A DNA stretch of 51,712 nt from JAQVYV01 sp964507305 (GTDB lineage: Bacteria; Bacillota; Clostridia; Saccharofermentanales; UBA5734): assembly GCA_964507305.1 (NCBI GenBank), contig CAZDPQ010000002.1, forward strand, positions 1 through 51,712, in the 5' to 3' direction. The first letter of the stretch is position 1; every line of letters begins with the position of its first letter. Shown here in pieces: positions 24,145 to 33,161 of the stretch. A program made the translations under genes and the position numbers. Below the pieces are notes generated by a model. It ran no database searches. It saw only the letters and a program-made list of their open reading frames with translations, and was not told the DNA's origin.

Positions 24145-27021
24145 TCATTGTAATAGTTTACGCAGGTACTGTCCAGTATAGGAATTGTCGCACATCGCCA
24201 CCTCTTCCGGCGTACCGGCTGTTACGATCTCTCCGCCGGCATCCCCTCCGTCGGGGCCCAGGTCGATGATGTAGTCCGCCGTCTTGATCAGCTCTAGATT
24301 GTGCTCGATCACGATCACGGTGTTGCCGCTGTCGGTCAGGCGGTCCAGGATGTCCACAAGCTTGTGGACATCTGCGATGTGCAGTCCGGTCGTCGGCTCG
24401 TCCAAGATGTACAGGGTGCTGCCGGTGCCGCGCCTGGAGAGCTCGGAGGCCAGCTTCACCCGCTGCGCCTCGCCGCCGGAAAGCTGCGTCGACGGCTGTC
24501 CAAGCCGGATGTACCCGAGCCCGACCTCATCGAGCGTGACCAGCTTGCGGTGGATCCTGGGGATGGCCGAGAAAAATCCGACCGCTTCGCTGACAGTCAT
24601 GTCCAGCACATCCGAGATGTTCTTGCCTTTGTATTTCACCTCAAGCGTCTCGCGGTTGTAGCGCCTGCCCTTGCAGACATCGCATGTCACATAGATGTCC
24701 GGCAGAAAATGCATTTCGATCTTGTTGACCCCGTCGCCGGAGCAGGCCTCGCATCGTCCGCCCTTGACATTGAAGCTGAAGCGGCCCTGACGGTACCCTC
24801 TTGCCCTGGCGTCAGGTGTTTCGGCGAAAAGTCCCCGGATGAAATCGAATACGCCCGTATAAGTTGCCGGGTTCGACCGCGGCGTCCTGCCGATCGGCGA
24901 CTGGTCGATCGCGATCACCTTGTCCAGATGCTCCGCGCCGGCGATCCCGTCGCACTGGCCGCCGCTCCGCCGGGCTCCGTTGAGCTCGGCCATCAGCTTG
25001 TTGAGGATGATCCCGTTGACCAGAGAACTCTTGCCGGATCCCGATACCCCTGTGATGCAGGTCATGATGCCCAGGGGGATCTTCACCGTGATATTCTTGA
25101 GGTTGTTCTCCCTCGCACCGAAAACCGTCAGGAATTTTCCGCTCCCCGTCCGTCTCCGCTCAGGTACGCCGATGCTGCGGGTGCCGCTCAGGTATTGTCC
25201 CGTGATCGACTGCGGGCACGCCATGATCTCCCGGACCGTCCCCGCCGCGACGACATATCCCCCCGATTCGCCGGCAAGCGGCCCCATGTCCACGATATAG
25301 TCCGACTCCATCATCGTTTCCTCGTCATGCTCGACCACGAGGACCGTGTTGCCGAGGTCCCGCAGCTTCTTGAGAGTCGCGAGGAGGCGCATGTTGTCCT
25401 TCTGGTGCAGTCCGATGCTCGGCTCATCCAGGATGTACAGGACGCCCATCAGGCCCGAACCGATCTGGGTGGCAAGCCGGATCCGCTGCGCCTCGCCGCC
25501 TGAAAGCGTCGCGGAGCTCCGGGCGAGCGTCATGTATTCCAGCCCGACATCGGCCAGAAATCCAAGCCGCGCGTCGATTTCCTTGAGGATCCGTTCCGCG
25601 ATGATGGTTTTTCGCTCGCTCAGATGGAGCCTGGACAGGAACCTGCGCGATTTTTCGATCGGAAGGCAGGTCAGCTCATAGATGTTTTTCCCTCCGATCA
25701 GGACCGACAGGCTTTCCTTCTTCAGCCGGGCCCCCCGGCAAACCGGACAAGGTGTCCTGGACATGAACTGCTCGTAGTATTCCTTCATGTCCTCGGAAGA
25801 CGTCTCCCGGTACCGTCTCTCCATGATGGGGACGATCCCCTTGAAATCAGCCCGGTATTCCGGCCCGTGTGAATATTTGCTGTTGGTCGTGTCGATGGAC
25901 AGGATCTCGCCGCCGTTGCCGTACATGATGATTTTACGGATCCGTTCGGGAAGCTTGTAATAGGGGGTGTCGAGAGAAAAGCGGTATTTCGCCGCCAGCG
26001 CCTCGATGAAGGATCTGGCCCATGAATCGGGATCGCTGAAATTCCCTCCCCCGGCGACGATGGCGCCCTCGTTGAGCGAAAGCATGGGATCGGCGACGAC
26101 CAGGTCGGGATCGATGTCCAGCATGGTCCCGAGTCCGAGGCAATTCGGACAGGCGCCGAACGGATTGTTGAAAGAAAACATCCGCGGGGCCAGTTCGTCA
26201 AAGCTGATCTCGCAGTCCGGGCAGGCGAATTTCTGCGAAAAGAAATGCTCGCTTTCTTCAAAACGGAGCTCGTTTTCGTCCGGATCGGTCTCCGGGATCG
26301 GGATCCGCACCACCGCCTGGACGACGCCATCCGACAGGCGCGTCGCGGTTTCCACCGAATCCGCGATCCTACCGGAAATGTCCGGCCGCAGGATGATCCG
26401 GTCGATGACGGCCTCGATCGTGTGCTTCCGGTTCTTCTCCAGCACGATCTCCTCGTCAAGCTCCCGGTATTCGCCGTCGATCCGGACCCTGGAATAGCCG
26501 TCCTTACGGAGATCGTCGAGCAGCCGTGCGTATTCGCCCTTCCTGCCCCGTATCACGGGCGCCAGGATCAGTAGACGTGTCCCTTCCGGATAACGGGTCA
26601 GGGCATCCACGATTTGGTCGACCGATTGCTGTTCGATCAGTTTGCCGCACTCCGGGCAATGGGGCGTCCCGACGCGCGCATACAGCAGACGCAGATAATC
26701 GTAGATCTCGGTGACGGTACCGACGGTCGACCGCGGGTTCTTGCTGGTCGTCTTCTGGTCGATCGAGATCGCAGGGGAAAGCCCGTCAATCGAATCGACA
26801 TCCGGTTTCTCCATCTGTCCGAGGAACTGCCGGGCATAAGAAGACAGCGATTCCACATACCGGCGCTGCCCTTCGGCGTAAATCGTGTCAAAGGCCAGGG
26901 AGGATTTGCCCGAACCCGAAAGACCGGTCAGGACGACCAGCTTGTCCCGCGGGATCGTCAGGTCGATGTTCTTCAGATTGTGCTCGCGTGCACCTTTGAT
27001 GACGATCGAATCATGCTCCAT
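24145..27021 (-). CDS. uvrA: Excinuclease ABC subunit A
   Basis: UvrA is the damage-sensing ATPase of nucleotide excision repair. The 958-residue protein has two ABC modules: first Walker A GLSGSGKSSLAFDT near residues 33-46 and first signature LSGGEAQRIRLATQ. The second Walker A is GVSGSGKSSLV and the second signature LSGGEAQRVKLAS. Zinc-binding Cys pairs are visible (CPECG, CPDC, CEACSGDG, CDVCKGRRYN). Length is normal. uvrB and uvrC are not in the window. No DinR/LexA box was found in the upstream gap. Confidence 0.97.
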   Translation of the reverse strand: MEHDSIVIKGAREHNLKNIDLTIPRDKLVVLTGLSGSGKSSLAFDTIYAEGQRRYVESLSSYARQFLGQMEKPDVDSIDGLSPAISIDQKTTSKNPRSTVGTVTEIYDYLRLLYARVGTPHCPECGKLIEQQSVDQIVDALTRYPEGTRLLILAPVIRGRKGEYARLLDDLRKDGYSRVRIDGEYRELDEEIVLEKNRKHTIEAVIDRIILRPDISGRIADSVETATRLSDGVVQAVVRIPIPETDPDENELRFEESEHFFSQKFACPDCEISFDELAPRMFSFNNPFGACPNCLGLGTMLDIDPDLVVADPMLSLNEGAIVAGGGNFSDPDSWARSFIEALAAKYRFSLDTPYYKLPERIRKIIMYGNGGEILSIDTTNSKYSHGPEYRADFKGIVPIMERRYRETSSEDMKEYYEQFMSRTPCPVCRGARLKKESLSVLIGGKNIYELTCLPIEKSRRFLSRLHLSERKTIIAERILKEIDARLGFLADVGLEYMTLARSSATLSGGEAQRIRLATQIGSGLMGVLYILDEPSIGLHQKDNMRLLATLKKLRDLGNTVLVVEHDEETMMESDYIVDMGPLAGESGGYVVAAGTVREIMACPQSITGQYLSGTRSIGVPERRRTGSGKFLTVFGARENNLKNITVKIPLGIMTCITGVSGSGKSSLVNGIILNKLMAELNGARRSGGQCDGIAGAEHLDKVIAIDQSPIGRTPRSNPATYTGVFDFIRGLFAETPDARARGYRQGRFSFNVKGGRCEACSGDGVNKIEMHFLPDIYVTCDVCKGRRYNRETLEVKYKGKNISDVLDMTVSEAVGFFSAIPRIHRKLVTLDEVGLGYIRLGQPSTQLSGGEAQRVKLASELSRRGTGSTLYILDEPTTGLHIADVHKLVDILDRLTDSGNTVIVIEHNLELIKTADYIIDLGPDGGDAGGEIVTAGTPEEVAMCDNSYTGQYLRKLLQ

Positions 27022-27062
27022 GGCTGCACTCCGGGTCCTTTCGATGCATAAAATACAGGGAT

Positions 27063-27091
27063 ATTTTATACTTGCATAATAAAATTAGCAA
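27063..27091 (-). promoter_or_regulatory. Promoter of uvrA
   Basis: On the minus strand TTGCTA (27086-27091) and TAAAAT (27063-27068) are 17 bp apart. It overlaps the tRNA-Glu promoter on the other strand. Confidence 0.5.
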
Positions 27092-27100
27092 TGATATAAT
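27072..27100 (+). promoter_or_regulatory. Promoter of tRNA-Glu
   Basis: TTGCAT (27072-27077) and TATAAT (27095-27100) are separated by 17 bp. The tRNA starts 17 bp after the -10 box. Confidence 0.85.
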
Positions 27101-27116
27101 CAACCACGCATTGCGC

Positions 27117-27191
27117 GGCCCTATGGTCAAGCGGTCAAGACGCCGCCCTCTCAAGGCGGAATCAGGAGTTCAATTCTCCTTAGGGTCACCA
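27117..27191 (+). tRNA. tRNA-Glu (anticodon CTC)
   Basis: Acceptor arms GGCCCTA and TAGGGTC pair with one G-U. The anticodon arm is CCGCC-CTCTCAA-GGCGG with CTC at 34-36, reading GAG. The T arm is AGGAG-TTCAATT-CTCCT. CCA is encoded at the end. A terminator follows at once. Confidence 0.95.
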
Positions 27192-27194
27192 AGA

Positions 27195-27220
27195 AAAAAG
27201 AGGCTTCGAAGCCTCTTTTT
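27195..27220. terminator. Perfectly palindromic bidirectional terminator
   Basis: A 26-bp perfect palindrome centred at 27207/27208 (AGGCTTC/GAAGCCT core) is flanked by A5 and T5. It can stop tRNA-Glu on the plus strand and the blaI-like gene on the minus strand. Confidence 0.92.
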
Positions 27221-27244
27221 CATTTACAGAGTCCAAGATGCTTT

Positions 27245-27610
27245 TTACAGTAGCTTTTTCAGCGTCTTGCGATCCTCGACCGAAAGATAATTGCCGGTGA
27301 CCAGCTCGTTGACCAGCATCGCGGCATTACCGTTGTATACGCGCCTGACGAATGTTTCCGTGAAAGACTTCAAAGCTTCTTCTCTATTGACAAGCGGATA
27401 ATACAGGAAAGCATAGCCCGTCCTGTTCGTCCCAACGACCTTCTTCAATACGAGCCTGGAAACCATGGTCTGGATCGTTGTTCTGCTCCAGGGTGTGTTG
27501 CTGAGAGCCTTGACGATTTCCCCCATATACATCGGCTGCTGCCTGTTCCAGATCGCGTGCATGACAAGCCACTCGGATTCGGAAATCTTGAATTCATTTT
27601 CCTGGTACAT
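27245..27610 (-). CDS. BlaI/MecI/CopY family transcriptional repressor
   Basis: This 121-residue protein has the winged-helix opening ISESEWLVMHAIW and the recognition-helix segment WSRTTIQTMVSRLV that mark the BlaI/Penicillinase repressor family. The C-terminal dimerisation region is present. BlaI proteins normally pair with a BlaR1/MecR1 M56 sensor; no such gene is adjacent, so the signal is unknown. AGGAAGGGGG precedes the ATG. An inverted repeat in its own promoter region suggests autoregulation. It lies downstream of citrate synthase on the same strand but has its own promoter. Confidence 0.88.
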   Translation of the reverse strand: MYQENEFKISESEWLVMHAIWNRQQPMYMGEIVKALSNTPWSRTTIQTMVSRLVLKKVVGTNRTGYAFLYYPLVNREEALKSFTETFVRRVYNGNAAMLVNELVTGNYLSVEDRKTLKKLL

Positions 27611-27672
27611 GTTGTTTACCCCCTTCCTACAATTACAGATGAATTACCCGATTAATTACATTATACCGTAAT

Positions 27673-27690
27673 GACTAAACATTTTTAGTC
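27673..27690. promoter_or_regulatory. Putative operator of the BlaI-like gene
   Basis: GACTAAA and TTTAGTC form a perfect 7-bp inverted repeat around a 4-bp spacer, about 63 bp upstream of the start. A minus-strand TATAAT lies just downstream of it (plus-strand ATTATA near 27660-27665). The repeat covers the place where a -35 box would sit. Confidence 0.6.
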
Positions 27691-27787
27691 AAAAATTAGG
27701 CAAATCATCCCGGATTATGTTAACAAATGTAGAAAGAAACGCCGTCTCGGCGGAGAACCGTCCCGGATCGCCGCCGGAGCAGCATTT

Positions 27788-29152
27788 TCAGCCTCGCTTG
27801 TCCATCGGCGTGTATTCGCGGCGCTTCATGACGCATTTGTACGCAGGACGGAGGATCCTGCCGCCGCTGACGATTTCCTCAATGCGGTGCGCGCTCCATC
27901 CGGCGATCCTGGCTGCCGCAAAAATCGGAGTGAAAAGCTCGTGCGGGATCCGGAGCATATCATAGACGAAGCCGGAATAGAAATCCACGTTGGCGCAGAC
28001 GACCTTGTTGTTTTTCTTGACACGGTAGAAGACTTCAGGCGCCAGGCGTTCGGTGATCGTATACAGCTCGTATTCGTCTTCCCTTCCCGCTTCGAACGCA
28101 AGGGCGCGCGCGTAATCGCGCAGGAGCTTCGCCCTCGGGTCCGAAACCGTGTAGACGGCATGGCCGACACCGTAAATCAGGCCGGAACGGTCGTATGCTT
28201 CCTTATTCAGGATCGCGGTCAGATAATTCTCGACTTCGATCTCGCTCCGCCAGTTCCTGACACTGGCTTTCAGGTCCTGCATCATGTCGTAGGCCTTGCC
28301 GCTCGCGCCGCCGTGCTGCGGGCCTTTCAGCGAACCGACGGCGGAAGCCATGACCGCGAAGGAGTCCGATCCGGTCGATGACACCGCGTGGGTGACGAAT
28401 GTCGAGTTGTTGCCTCCGCCGTGTTCCGCGTGCAGAACGAGGGCAAGGTCAAGGACTCTGGCCTCCAGCTCGGTGAATTTTCCATCCGGACGGATCAGGT
28501 GAAGGATGTTCTGCGCCGTGTTGTATTCCGGCCTGGGGGAGTGGATGAACAGGCTCTCCCGGTCAATGTAGTGCTTTTTGGCCATATAGGCGTAGGAAAT
28601 CAGCATCGGGGTCACGGATATCATCAATATGCACTGCCTCAGGACATTTTCGATGTCCGTGCTGTCCGGATCGCTGTCATAGGAATACAGGGCAAGGTAG
28701 GTCCGCGCGAGCTTGTTCATGATATCCGGGCTTGGCGCCTTCATGATCATGTCTTCGGTGAAATTATACGGAAGGCTGCGCGTGGCCGCCATCAGCTTCT
28801 CGAATTTCACAAGCTGCTCCTTCGTCGGGAGCTGCCCGAAAAGCAGCAGATAGACGCACTCCTCGAACCCGTACCGCTTTTCCTGGTAAAAACCGTTGAC
28901 GAGGCTGTTGATCTCGATGCCCCTGTAAAAGAGCCGGCCTTCGACCGGGATCCGCTCGTTGTCGTCCATGATATAGGAGAAAACTTCGCCGACTTCGGTC
29001 AGGCCGACAAGAACGCCGGTCCCGTCATCGTTGCGCAGGCCTCTCTTGACGTTGTACCTTGCGAAAAGCGCCGGGTCGATCTGCGCGTTGGAAGCCGCAT
29101 CCGTCACCAGTTCAGCGAACAAAGCGTCTTTGTCGTACTTAGCCTCTGTCAT
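27788..29152 (-). CDS. gltA: Citrate synthase
   Basis: The enzyme condenses acetyl-CoA with oxaloacetate. The 454-residue protein has the active-site segments LVLHAEHGGGNNS, GVGHAVYTVSDPRA and the catalytic Asp in CANVDFYSGFVYDM. It is of the Si-type fold; the N-terminal extension of about 40 residues is common in Clostridia. Its ATG abuts the GntR stop codon with no gap and uses GGAG inside that gene's end, so translation is probably coupled. With the aconitase upstream it makes isocitrate; no isocitrate dehydrogenase is in the window. Confidence 0.94.
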   Translation of the reverse strand: MTEAKYDKDALFAELVTDAASNAQIDPALFARYNVKRGLRNDDGTGVLVGLTEVGEVFSYIMDDNERIPVEGRLFYRGIEINSLVNGFYQEKRYGFEECVYLLLFGQLPTKEQLVKFEKLMAATRSLPYNFTEDMIMKAPSPDIMNKLARTYLALYSYDSDPDSTDIENVLRQCILMISVTPMLISYAYMAKKHYIDRESLFIHSPRPEYNTAQNILHLIRPDGKFTELEARVLDLALVLHAEHGGGNNSTFVTHAVSSTGSDSFAVMASAVGSLKGPQHGGASGKAYDMMQDLKASVRNWRSEIEVENYLTAILNKEAYDRSGLIYGVGHAVYTVSDPRAKLLRDYARALAFEAGREDEYELYTITERLAPEVFYRVKKNNKVVCANVDFYSGFVYDMLRIPHELFTPIFAAARIAGWSAHRIEEIVSGGRILRPAYKCVMKRREYTPMDKRG

Positions 29153-29815
29153 TTATATCATCTCCTTCTCCATCAATGTCTGGATAAAACTTTCCTTTGC
29201 ATGCCTGACATGGTCTTCCATCATCTTCTGTGCCCGGTTGCTGTCTTTGTCCCGTATCGCCTCGTAAATCCCGCAGTGCTCTGCGAAAGCCCGTGCGGCC
29301 CGGGTCCCCGAAGCCAGGGAGCGGGTTCTCGCGATACGCGTGTGCTGCATCAGCGTCGCGAGCTGGATTTCGAAAAAGCGGCTTCCGCTCGCCCGGATGA
29401 TCGCGTCATGGAATTCATAATCGGATCGCTGGAATTCGGGAATATCCTTGCGGTCCGCCAGGTCCTTTTCGCGGTCCAGGACATTCTGTATGTTCTCCAG
29501 TGATTCGCGGGTGATGCTTTCGCATGCCCTTCTCGCCGCGATCCCTTCGATATGGGAGCGGATGTCGTACATATCCTTGATGTCCTGCAGGCTCAAGCCC
29601 CGGACCACCACCCCTTTATTGGGGATCGCGTCGACCAGCCCGTCCATGTCCAGCTGGGCGAAGGCTTCCCGGACGGGCGTCCTGCTGACGCCCAGCGATT
29701 TCGAAATCCGGTCCTCCGTAAGGGCTTCCCCCTGCCGGTATGTCTGATTCAGGATATTCTCCGCGATCCGGTTGTACACATCGACGCGGAGCATGCCATG
29801 CTTGACCTGCTGCAT
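29153..29815 (-). CDS. GntR family (FCD domain) transcriptional regulator
   Basis: The protein has 220 residues. The N-terminal winged helix (about 10-75) includes LGVSRTPVREAFAQLDMDGLV, the classic GntR recognition region. The C-terminal all-helical FCD effector domain (about 80-210) has the metal-site style D-x3-H pattern (SDYEFHDAI) and HCGIYEAI, DHVRHAK. The ATG at 29815 has AGGCGG seven bases upstream. A longer in-frame extension overlaps aconitase and was rejected. Placed between aconitase and citrate synthase, it probably controls the operon through the palindrome at 31767-31780 and senses a carboxylate such as citrate; the ligand is inference. Confidence 0.9.
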   Translation of the reverse strand: MQQVKHGMLRVDVYNRIAENILNQTYRQGEALTEDRISKSLGVSRTPVREAFAQLDMDGLVDAIPNKGVVVRGLSLQDIKDMYDIRSHIEGIAARRACESITRESLENIQNVLDREKDLADRKDIPEFQRSDYEFHDAIIRASGSRFFEIQLATLMQHTRIARTRSLASGTRAARAFAEHCGIYEAIRDKDSNRAQKMMEDHVRHAKESFIQTLMEKEMI

Positions 29816-29826
29816 GCCGGTACCGC

Positions 29827-31752
29827 CTATTCTCTGGTATAGTTGAGCATCCCCCCTGCGAGGAGGATGCCTGCCTGACGGTCGGATACATCGATCCGCG
29901 TTTCGAACGTGTACCCCTGCGTCCGGTTTTCCACCGGGATCCGGATTTCTCCGCCCTGAGTGAAATACGCTGCGGCGTCGGAGATCCTCAAGACATCTCC
30001 CATGCGGATCCGGGAATGTTCTCCGCTGTCCGCAAAGGTCAGCGGGAGGATGCCGCTGTTGATCAGGTTGGCCTTGTGGATCCTGGCAAAGGACACCGCC
30101 AGGACAGCCCGGATGCCGAGCTGCAGCGGGGCAAGCGCTGCGTGTTCCCTGCTGGACCCCTGTCCGTAATTGGCTCCTGCGACGATGATGCCCCCGCCCT
30201 TTTCTTTTGCCCTTGCCGGGAAGCCGGGATCGCACGGGGTCAGGCAGAAGTCGGCGAGATACGGAACATTCGAGCGGTATGGAAGCAACTTTGCATTGGA
30301 TGGCATGATATGGTCGGTCGTGATGTTGTCTTCGAGGAGGATCAGCACTTCGCCCTCGAGATCGCCCTGCAATGGCTTGTTGACAGGGAAAGGCCTGATG
30401 TTCGGCCCGCGGACGATTTCCACACTGTTGCCGGGCGGCTCCGGCAGGATGATGAGGTTGTCATTGATTTCGAATGTCTCCGGCATGGGGAAAGACGGCA
30501 TCGGGCCTAGTACCGACGGGTCGGACAGGTATCCGTTGACGGCGCTCAGGGCGGCCGTTTCGGGGCTGACGAGATAGACCTGCGCGGACGCTGTCCCGCT
30601 GCGCGCGTAAAAATTGCGGTTGTTGGTCCGAAGGGATACCGCGTTGCTCTTCGGAGACTGTCCCATCCCGATGCACGGGCCGCAGGCCGCTTCGAGGATC
30701 CTCGCGCCTGCGGAGATCATGTCGGAGAGAGCGCCGCTTTTTGCCAGCATGTTGAGGACCTGCCTGGAGCCGGGGGCGATCACAAGGGAGACATCCGGGT
30801 GGACCGTCCTGCCTCTGAGGATCCAAGCGGTCTTCATCATGTCCAGAAGGGATGAATTCGTGCAGCTGCCGATGCAGACCTGGTCGACCGCGATCGGTCC
30901 GATGGCGCGGACCGTGTCGACATTGTCCGGGCTGTGCGGCTTCGCGGCAAGGGGCACGAGGGTCGAAAGGTCGATCGTAATGGTCTCGTCATACGACGCA
31001 TCCGCGTCGGGCTGAAGCTCCGTAAAATCCTCTTCCCTGCCCTGGGCTCTCATGAAAGCCCGCGTCACGCCGTCGGCCGGGAAAATGGAGGTCGTCGCGC
31101 CGAGTTCCGCGCCCATGTTGGCGATCGTGGCTCTTTCGGGGACGGAAAGGAAGGCCAGGCCGTCGCCGCGGTATTCGATGATCTTGCCGACGCCGCCCTT
31201 GACGGTCATTCGGCGCAGGATCTCGAGGATGATGTCCTTGGCGCCGACCCAGTCGGGAAGCCTGCCGGTCAGCTCGATGGCGCAGATGCCCGGCATGGTG
31301 ATGTAGTACGGTCCGCCGCCCATGGCGACGGCGACATCGAGCCCTCCGGCCCCGATCGCCAGCATGCCGAGACCTCCGCAGGTCGGGGTATGGCTGTCCG
31401 ATCCGAGCAGGGTCTGTCCCGGGACCGCAAATCGCTCGATGTGCACCTGATGGCAAACGCCGTTCCCCGGTTTGGAAAACAAAATCCCGTATTTCGACGC
31501 AACCGTCTGGATGTACTTATGGTCGTCCGCGTTTTCGAAGCCGGTCTGCAGGGTATTATGGTCGATATACGCCACCGATCGCTTCGTGCGGACCCTCGGG
31601 ATCCCGATCGCCTCGAATTGAAGATACGCCATCGTCCCCGTGGAATCCTGCGTCAGCGTCTGATCGATCCGGACCGCGATTTCCCTTCCTGGGACCATCT
31701 CTCCGGACAGCAGGTGTTCCCTGATGATTTTCTGCGCAAGATTGCAGCCCAT
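29827..31752 (-). CDS. acnA: Aconitate hydratase
   Basis: Aconitase interconverts citrate and isocitrate with a 4Fe-4S cluster. The 641-residue protein is the shorter clostridial type. Motifs include LLGSDSHTPTCGGLGMLAIGAG with the first cluster Cys, the pair ACGPCIGMG, and the swivel domain GANYGQGSSREHAAL. It starts 12 bp after GGGAGG. It is the first gene of the aconitase-gntR-citrate synthase operon. A promoter and an operator lie immediately upstream. Confidence 0.94.
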   Translation of the reverse strand: MGCNLAQKIIREHLLSGEMVPGREIAVRIDQTLTQDSTGTMAYLQFEAIGIPRVRTKRSVAYIDHNTLQTGFENADDHKYIQTVASKYGILFSKPGNGVCHQVHIERFAVPGQTLLGSDSHTPTCGGLGMLAIGAGGLDVAVAMGGGPYYITMPGICAIELTGRLPDWVGAKDIILEILRRMTVKGGVGKIIEYRGDGLAFLSVPERATIANMGAELGATTSIFPADGVTRAFMRAQGREEDFTELQPDADASYDETITIDLSTLVPLAAKPHSPDNVDTVRAIGPIAVDQVCIGSCTNSSLLDMMKTAWILRGRTVHPDVSLVIAPGSRQVLNMLAKSGALSDMISAGARILEAACGPCIGMGQSPKSNAVSLRTNNRNFYARSGTASAQVYLVSPETAALSAVNGYLSDPSVLGPMPSFPMPETFEINDNLIILPEPPGNSVEIVRGPNIRPFPVNKPLQGDLEGEVLILLEDNITTDHIMPSNAKLLPYRSNVPYLADFCLTPCDPGFPARAKEKGGGIIVAGANYGQGSSREHAALAPLQLGIRAVLAVSFARIHKANLINSGILPLTFADSGEHSRIRMGDVLRISDAAAYFTQGGEIRIPVENRTQGYTFETRIDVSDRQAGILLAGGMLNYTRE

Positions 31753-31766
31753 GCCATGCCTCCCAT

Positions 31767-31780
31767 AATTGTATACAATT
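31767..31780. promoter_or_regulatory. Perfect 14-bp palindrome, probable GntR operator
   Basis: AATTGTATACAATT is a perfect palindrome whose core resembles FCD-type GntR operators (TTGTATACAA). It begins right after the aconitase -10 box and covers the expected transcription start. Binding there should block initiation. Confidence 0.75.
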
Positions 31781-31781
31781 T

Positions 31782-31810
31782 ATCATATAATAAAACAGCA
31801 GCAGATGCAA
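31782..31810 (-). promoter_or_regulatory. Promoter of the aconitase operon
   Basis: On the minus strand TTGCAT (31805-31810) and TATGAT (31782-31787) are 17 bp apart. The palindrome lies directly downstream. Confidence 0.7.
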
Positions 31811-31851
31811 CCCTGAAAATACCCGGAAGTCCGGACGAAAATGCCCGGAAG

Positions 31852-33009
31852 TCAGACAAATTCCACGAAGACCCGGTTCGCGTAATCCAGTCCGGTGCCG
31901 GTCAGACGGTACATTCCACCGGAACGGCAAACCAGCCCCCGGCGGATCAGAGACTCGATGCGCGGCAGGAATTCCTCGAACCCTCCGCCGAAAGTACGGT
32001 CGAACCGTTCCCTGCCGACCCCGTCCAACAGACGGAACCCCAGCATGAAAAACTCAGCTTTCATATCCTCGTCCCTGAGGATGATTTCATCGGACGGAGC
32101 CCATGACCCGGCCGAAGCGACCTGGCTGATATAGCATTCGATTTCGGGTATATTGGAGTAGCGCATGCGATTGAAATAGGAATGCGCGCCCGCGCCGAAT
32201 CCGAAATATTCCTCCCCTTCCCAGCATGAAACATTGTGCCGGCAACGGAAACCCGGCTTTGCGAAATTACTGATTTCATAGTGCTCGAAACCCTTCCGGC
32301 GCAGCGTTTCGATCGACTGATGGTACATCTCCCGCTCGGCTTCGGAGTCCGGTAAACTGCTGTCGTCCCTCGAATACAGGTCGTGAAAAACCGTGCCCGG
32401 TTCGATCGAAAGCGCGTAGAGCGATAGATGCCTGATGTCGTAGGATGTTACGAATTCCAGGGATTCGGCAAGATCCGCCTGGGTCTGCCCCGGGAGCCCT
32501 TCCATCAGGTCGACGCCGATATTGACGAAGCCCGCGCGGAAAAACGCTTCGATCGTCCGCACGAAATCCTCCGCCCGGTGAGTCCGTCCGACCATCTCGA
32601 GAAGACGTCCTGATGCGGACTGGAGGCCGATGCTGATCCGGTTGACGCCGGCCGACCGGTATTCGCCGATTTTCCTCTCATCGGCGGTACCGGGATTGCA
32701 CTCGATCGTGATCTCGCAATCCGGACCGATCCCGAAGTATCTGTCCAGCGATTCAAGGACTTCCCGGATCCAGTGGGGCTCCACATAGGTGGGCGTCCCT
32801 CCGCCGAAAAAAATCGTACGAAGCGGAACGATGCCGATCTCCGAATCGGACTTAAGCTTTTCGGAGAACATCCGGATCTCCCGGAGCAGCGCGCCGAAAT
32901 ATCCGTCGATCAGGCTATCTTTTCCCGCATAGGAATTGAAATCGCAGTAAAAACATTTGCTGCGGCAGAACGGTACATGGATATAGGCGGAAGATGCGGA
33001 TCGGATCAT
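31852..33009 (-). CDS. hemW: HemW-like radical SAM heme chaperone
   Basis: The 385-residue protein opens with AYIHVPFCRSKCFYCDF; C15, C19 and C22 form the CxxxCxxC cluster site. GGGTPTYVEPHW binds SAM, and the C-terminal HemN_C domain (LGFRLLDGVGRERFDRTFG) is present. HemW proteins insert heme and lack the extra N-terminal region of true HemN oxidases. It lies 99 bp upstream of the aconitase operon on the same strand. The usual neighbour lepA is absent. Confidence 0.92.
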   Translation of the reverse strand: MIRSASSAYIHVPFCRSKCFYCDFNSYAGKDSLIDGYFGALLREIRMFSEKLKSDSEIGIVPLRTIFFGGGTPTYVEPHWIREVLESLDRYFGIGPDCEITIECNPGTADERKIGEYRSAGVNRISIGLQSASGRLLEMVGRTHRAEDFVRTIEAFFRAGFVNIGVDLMEGLPGQTQADLAESLEFVTSYDIRHLSLYALSIEPGTVFHDLYSRDDSSLPDSEAEREMYHQSIETLRRKGFEHYEISNFAKPGFRCRHNVSCWEGEEYFGFGAGAHSYFNRMRYSNIPEIECYISQVASAGSWAPSDEIILRDEDMKAEFFMLGFRLLDGVGRERFDRTFGGGFEEFLPRIESLIRRGLVCRSGGMYRLTGTGLDYANRVFVEFV

Positions 33010-33161
33010 GTCGGTCTCCCGGAATCTGCCGGTTCCTTCATTACGGTAAAATCATAGCAGAATGCCGGCTGTTTGTCATCCGCGGACCGATATGGTAGTA
33101 TGCATATCGGATGAAGCCTTCCGGTATGGACCGATGCGGCGGATCATCCGGAGGTGCTTCG

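Noticed and set aside
29816..30235. N-terminal extension of the GntR regulator frame
   Set aside because: It lies inside aconitase in another frame; the winged helix starts properly at 29815 with a ribosome-binding site.
30934..32106. Plus-strand open frame opposite aconitase
   Set aside because: Antisense to aconitase and its promoter; no motif.
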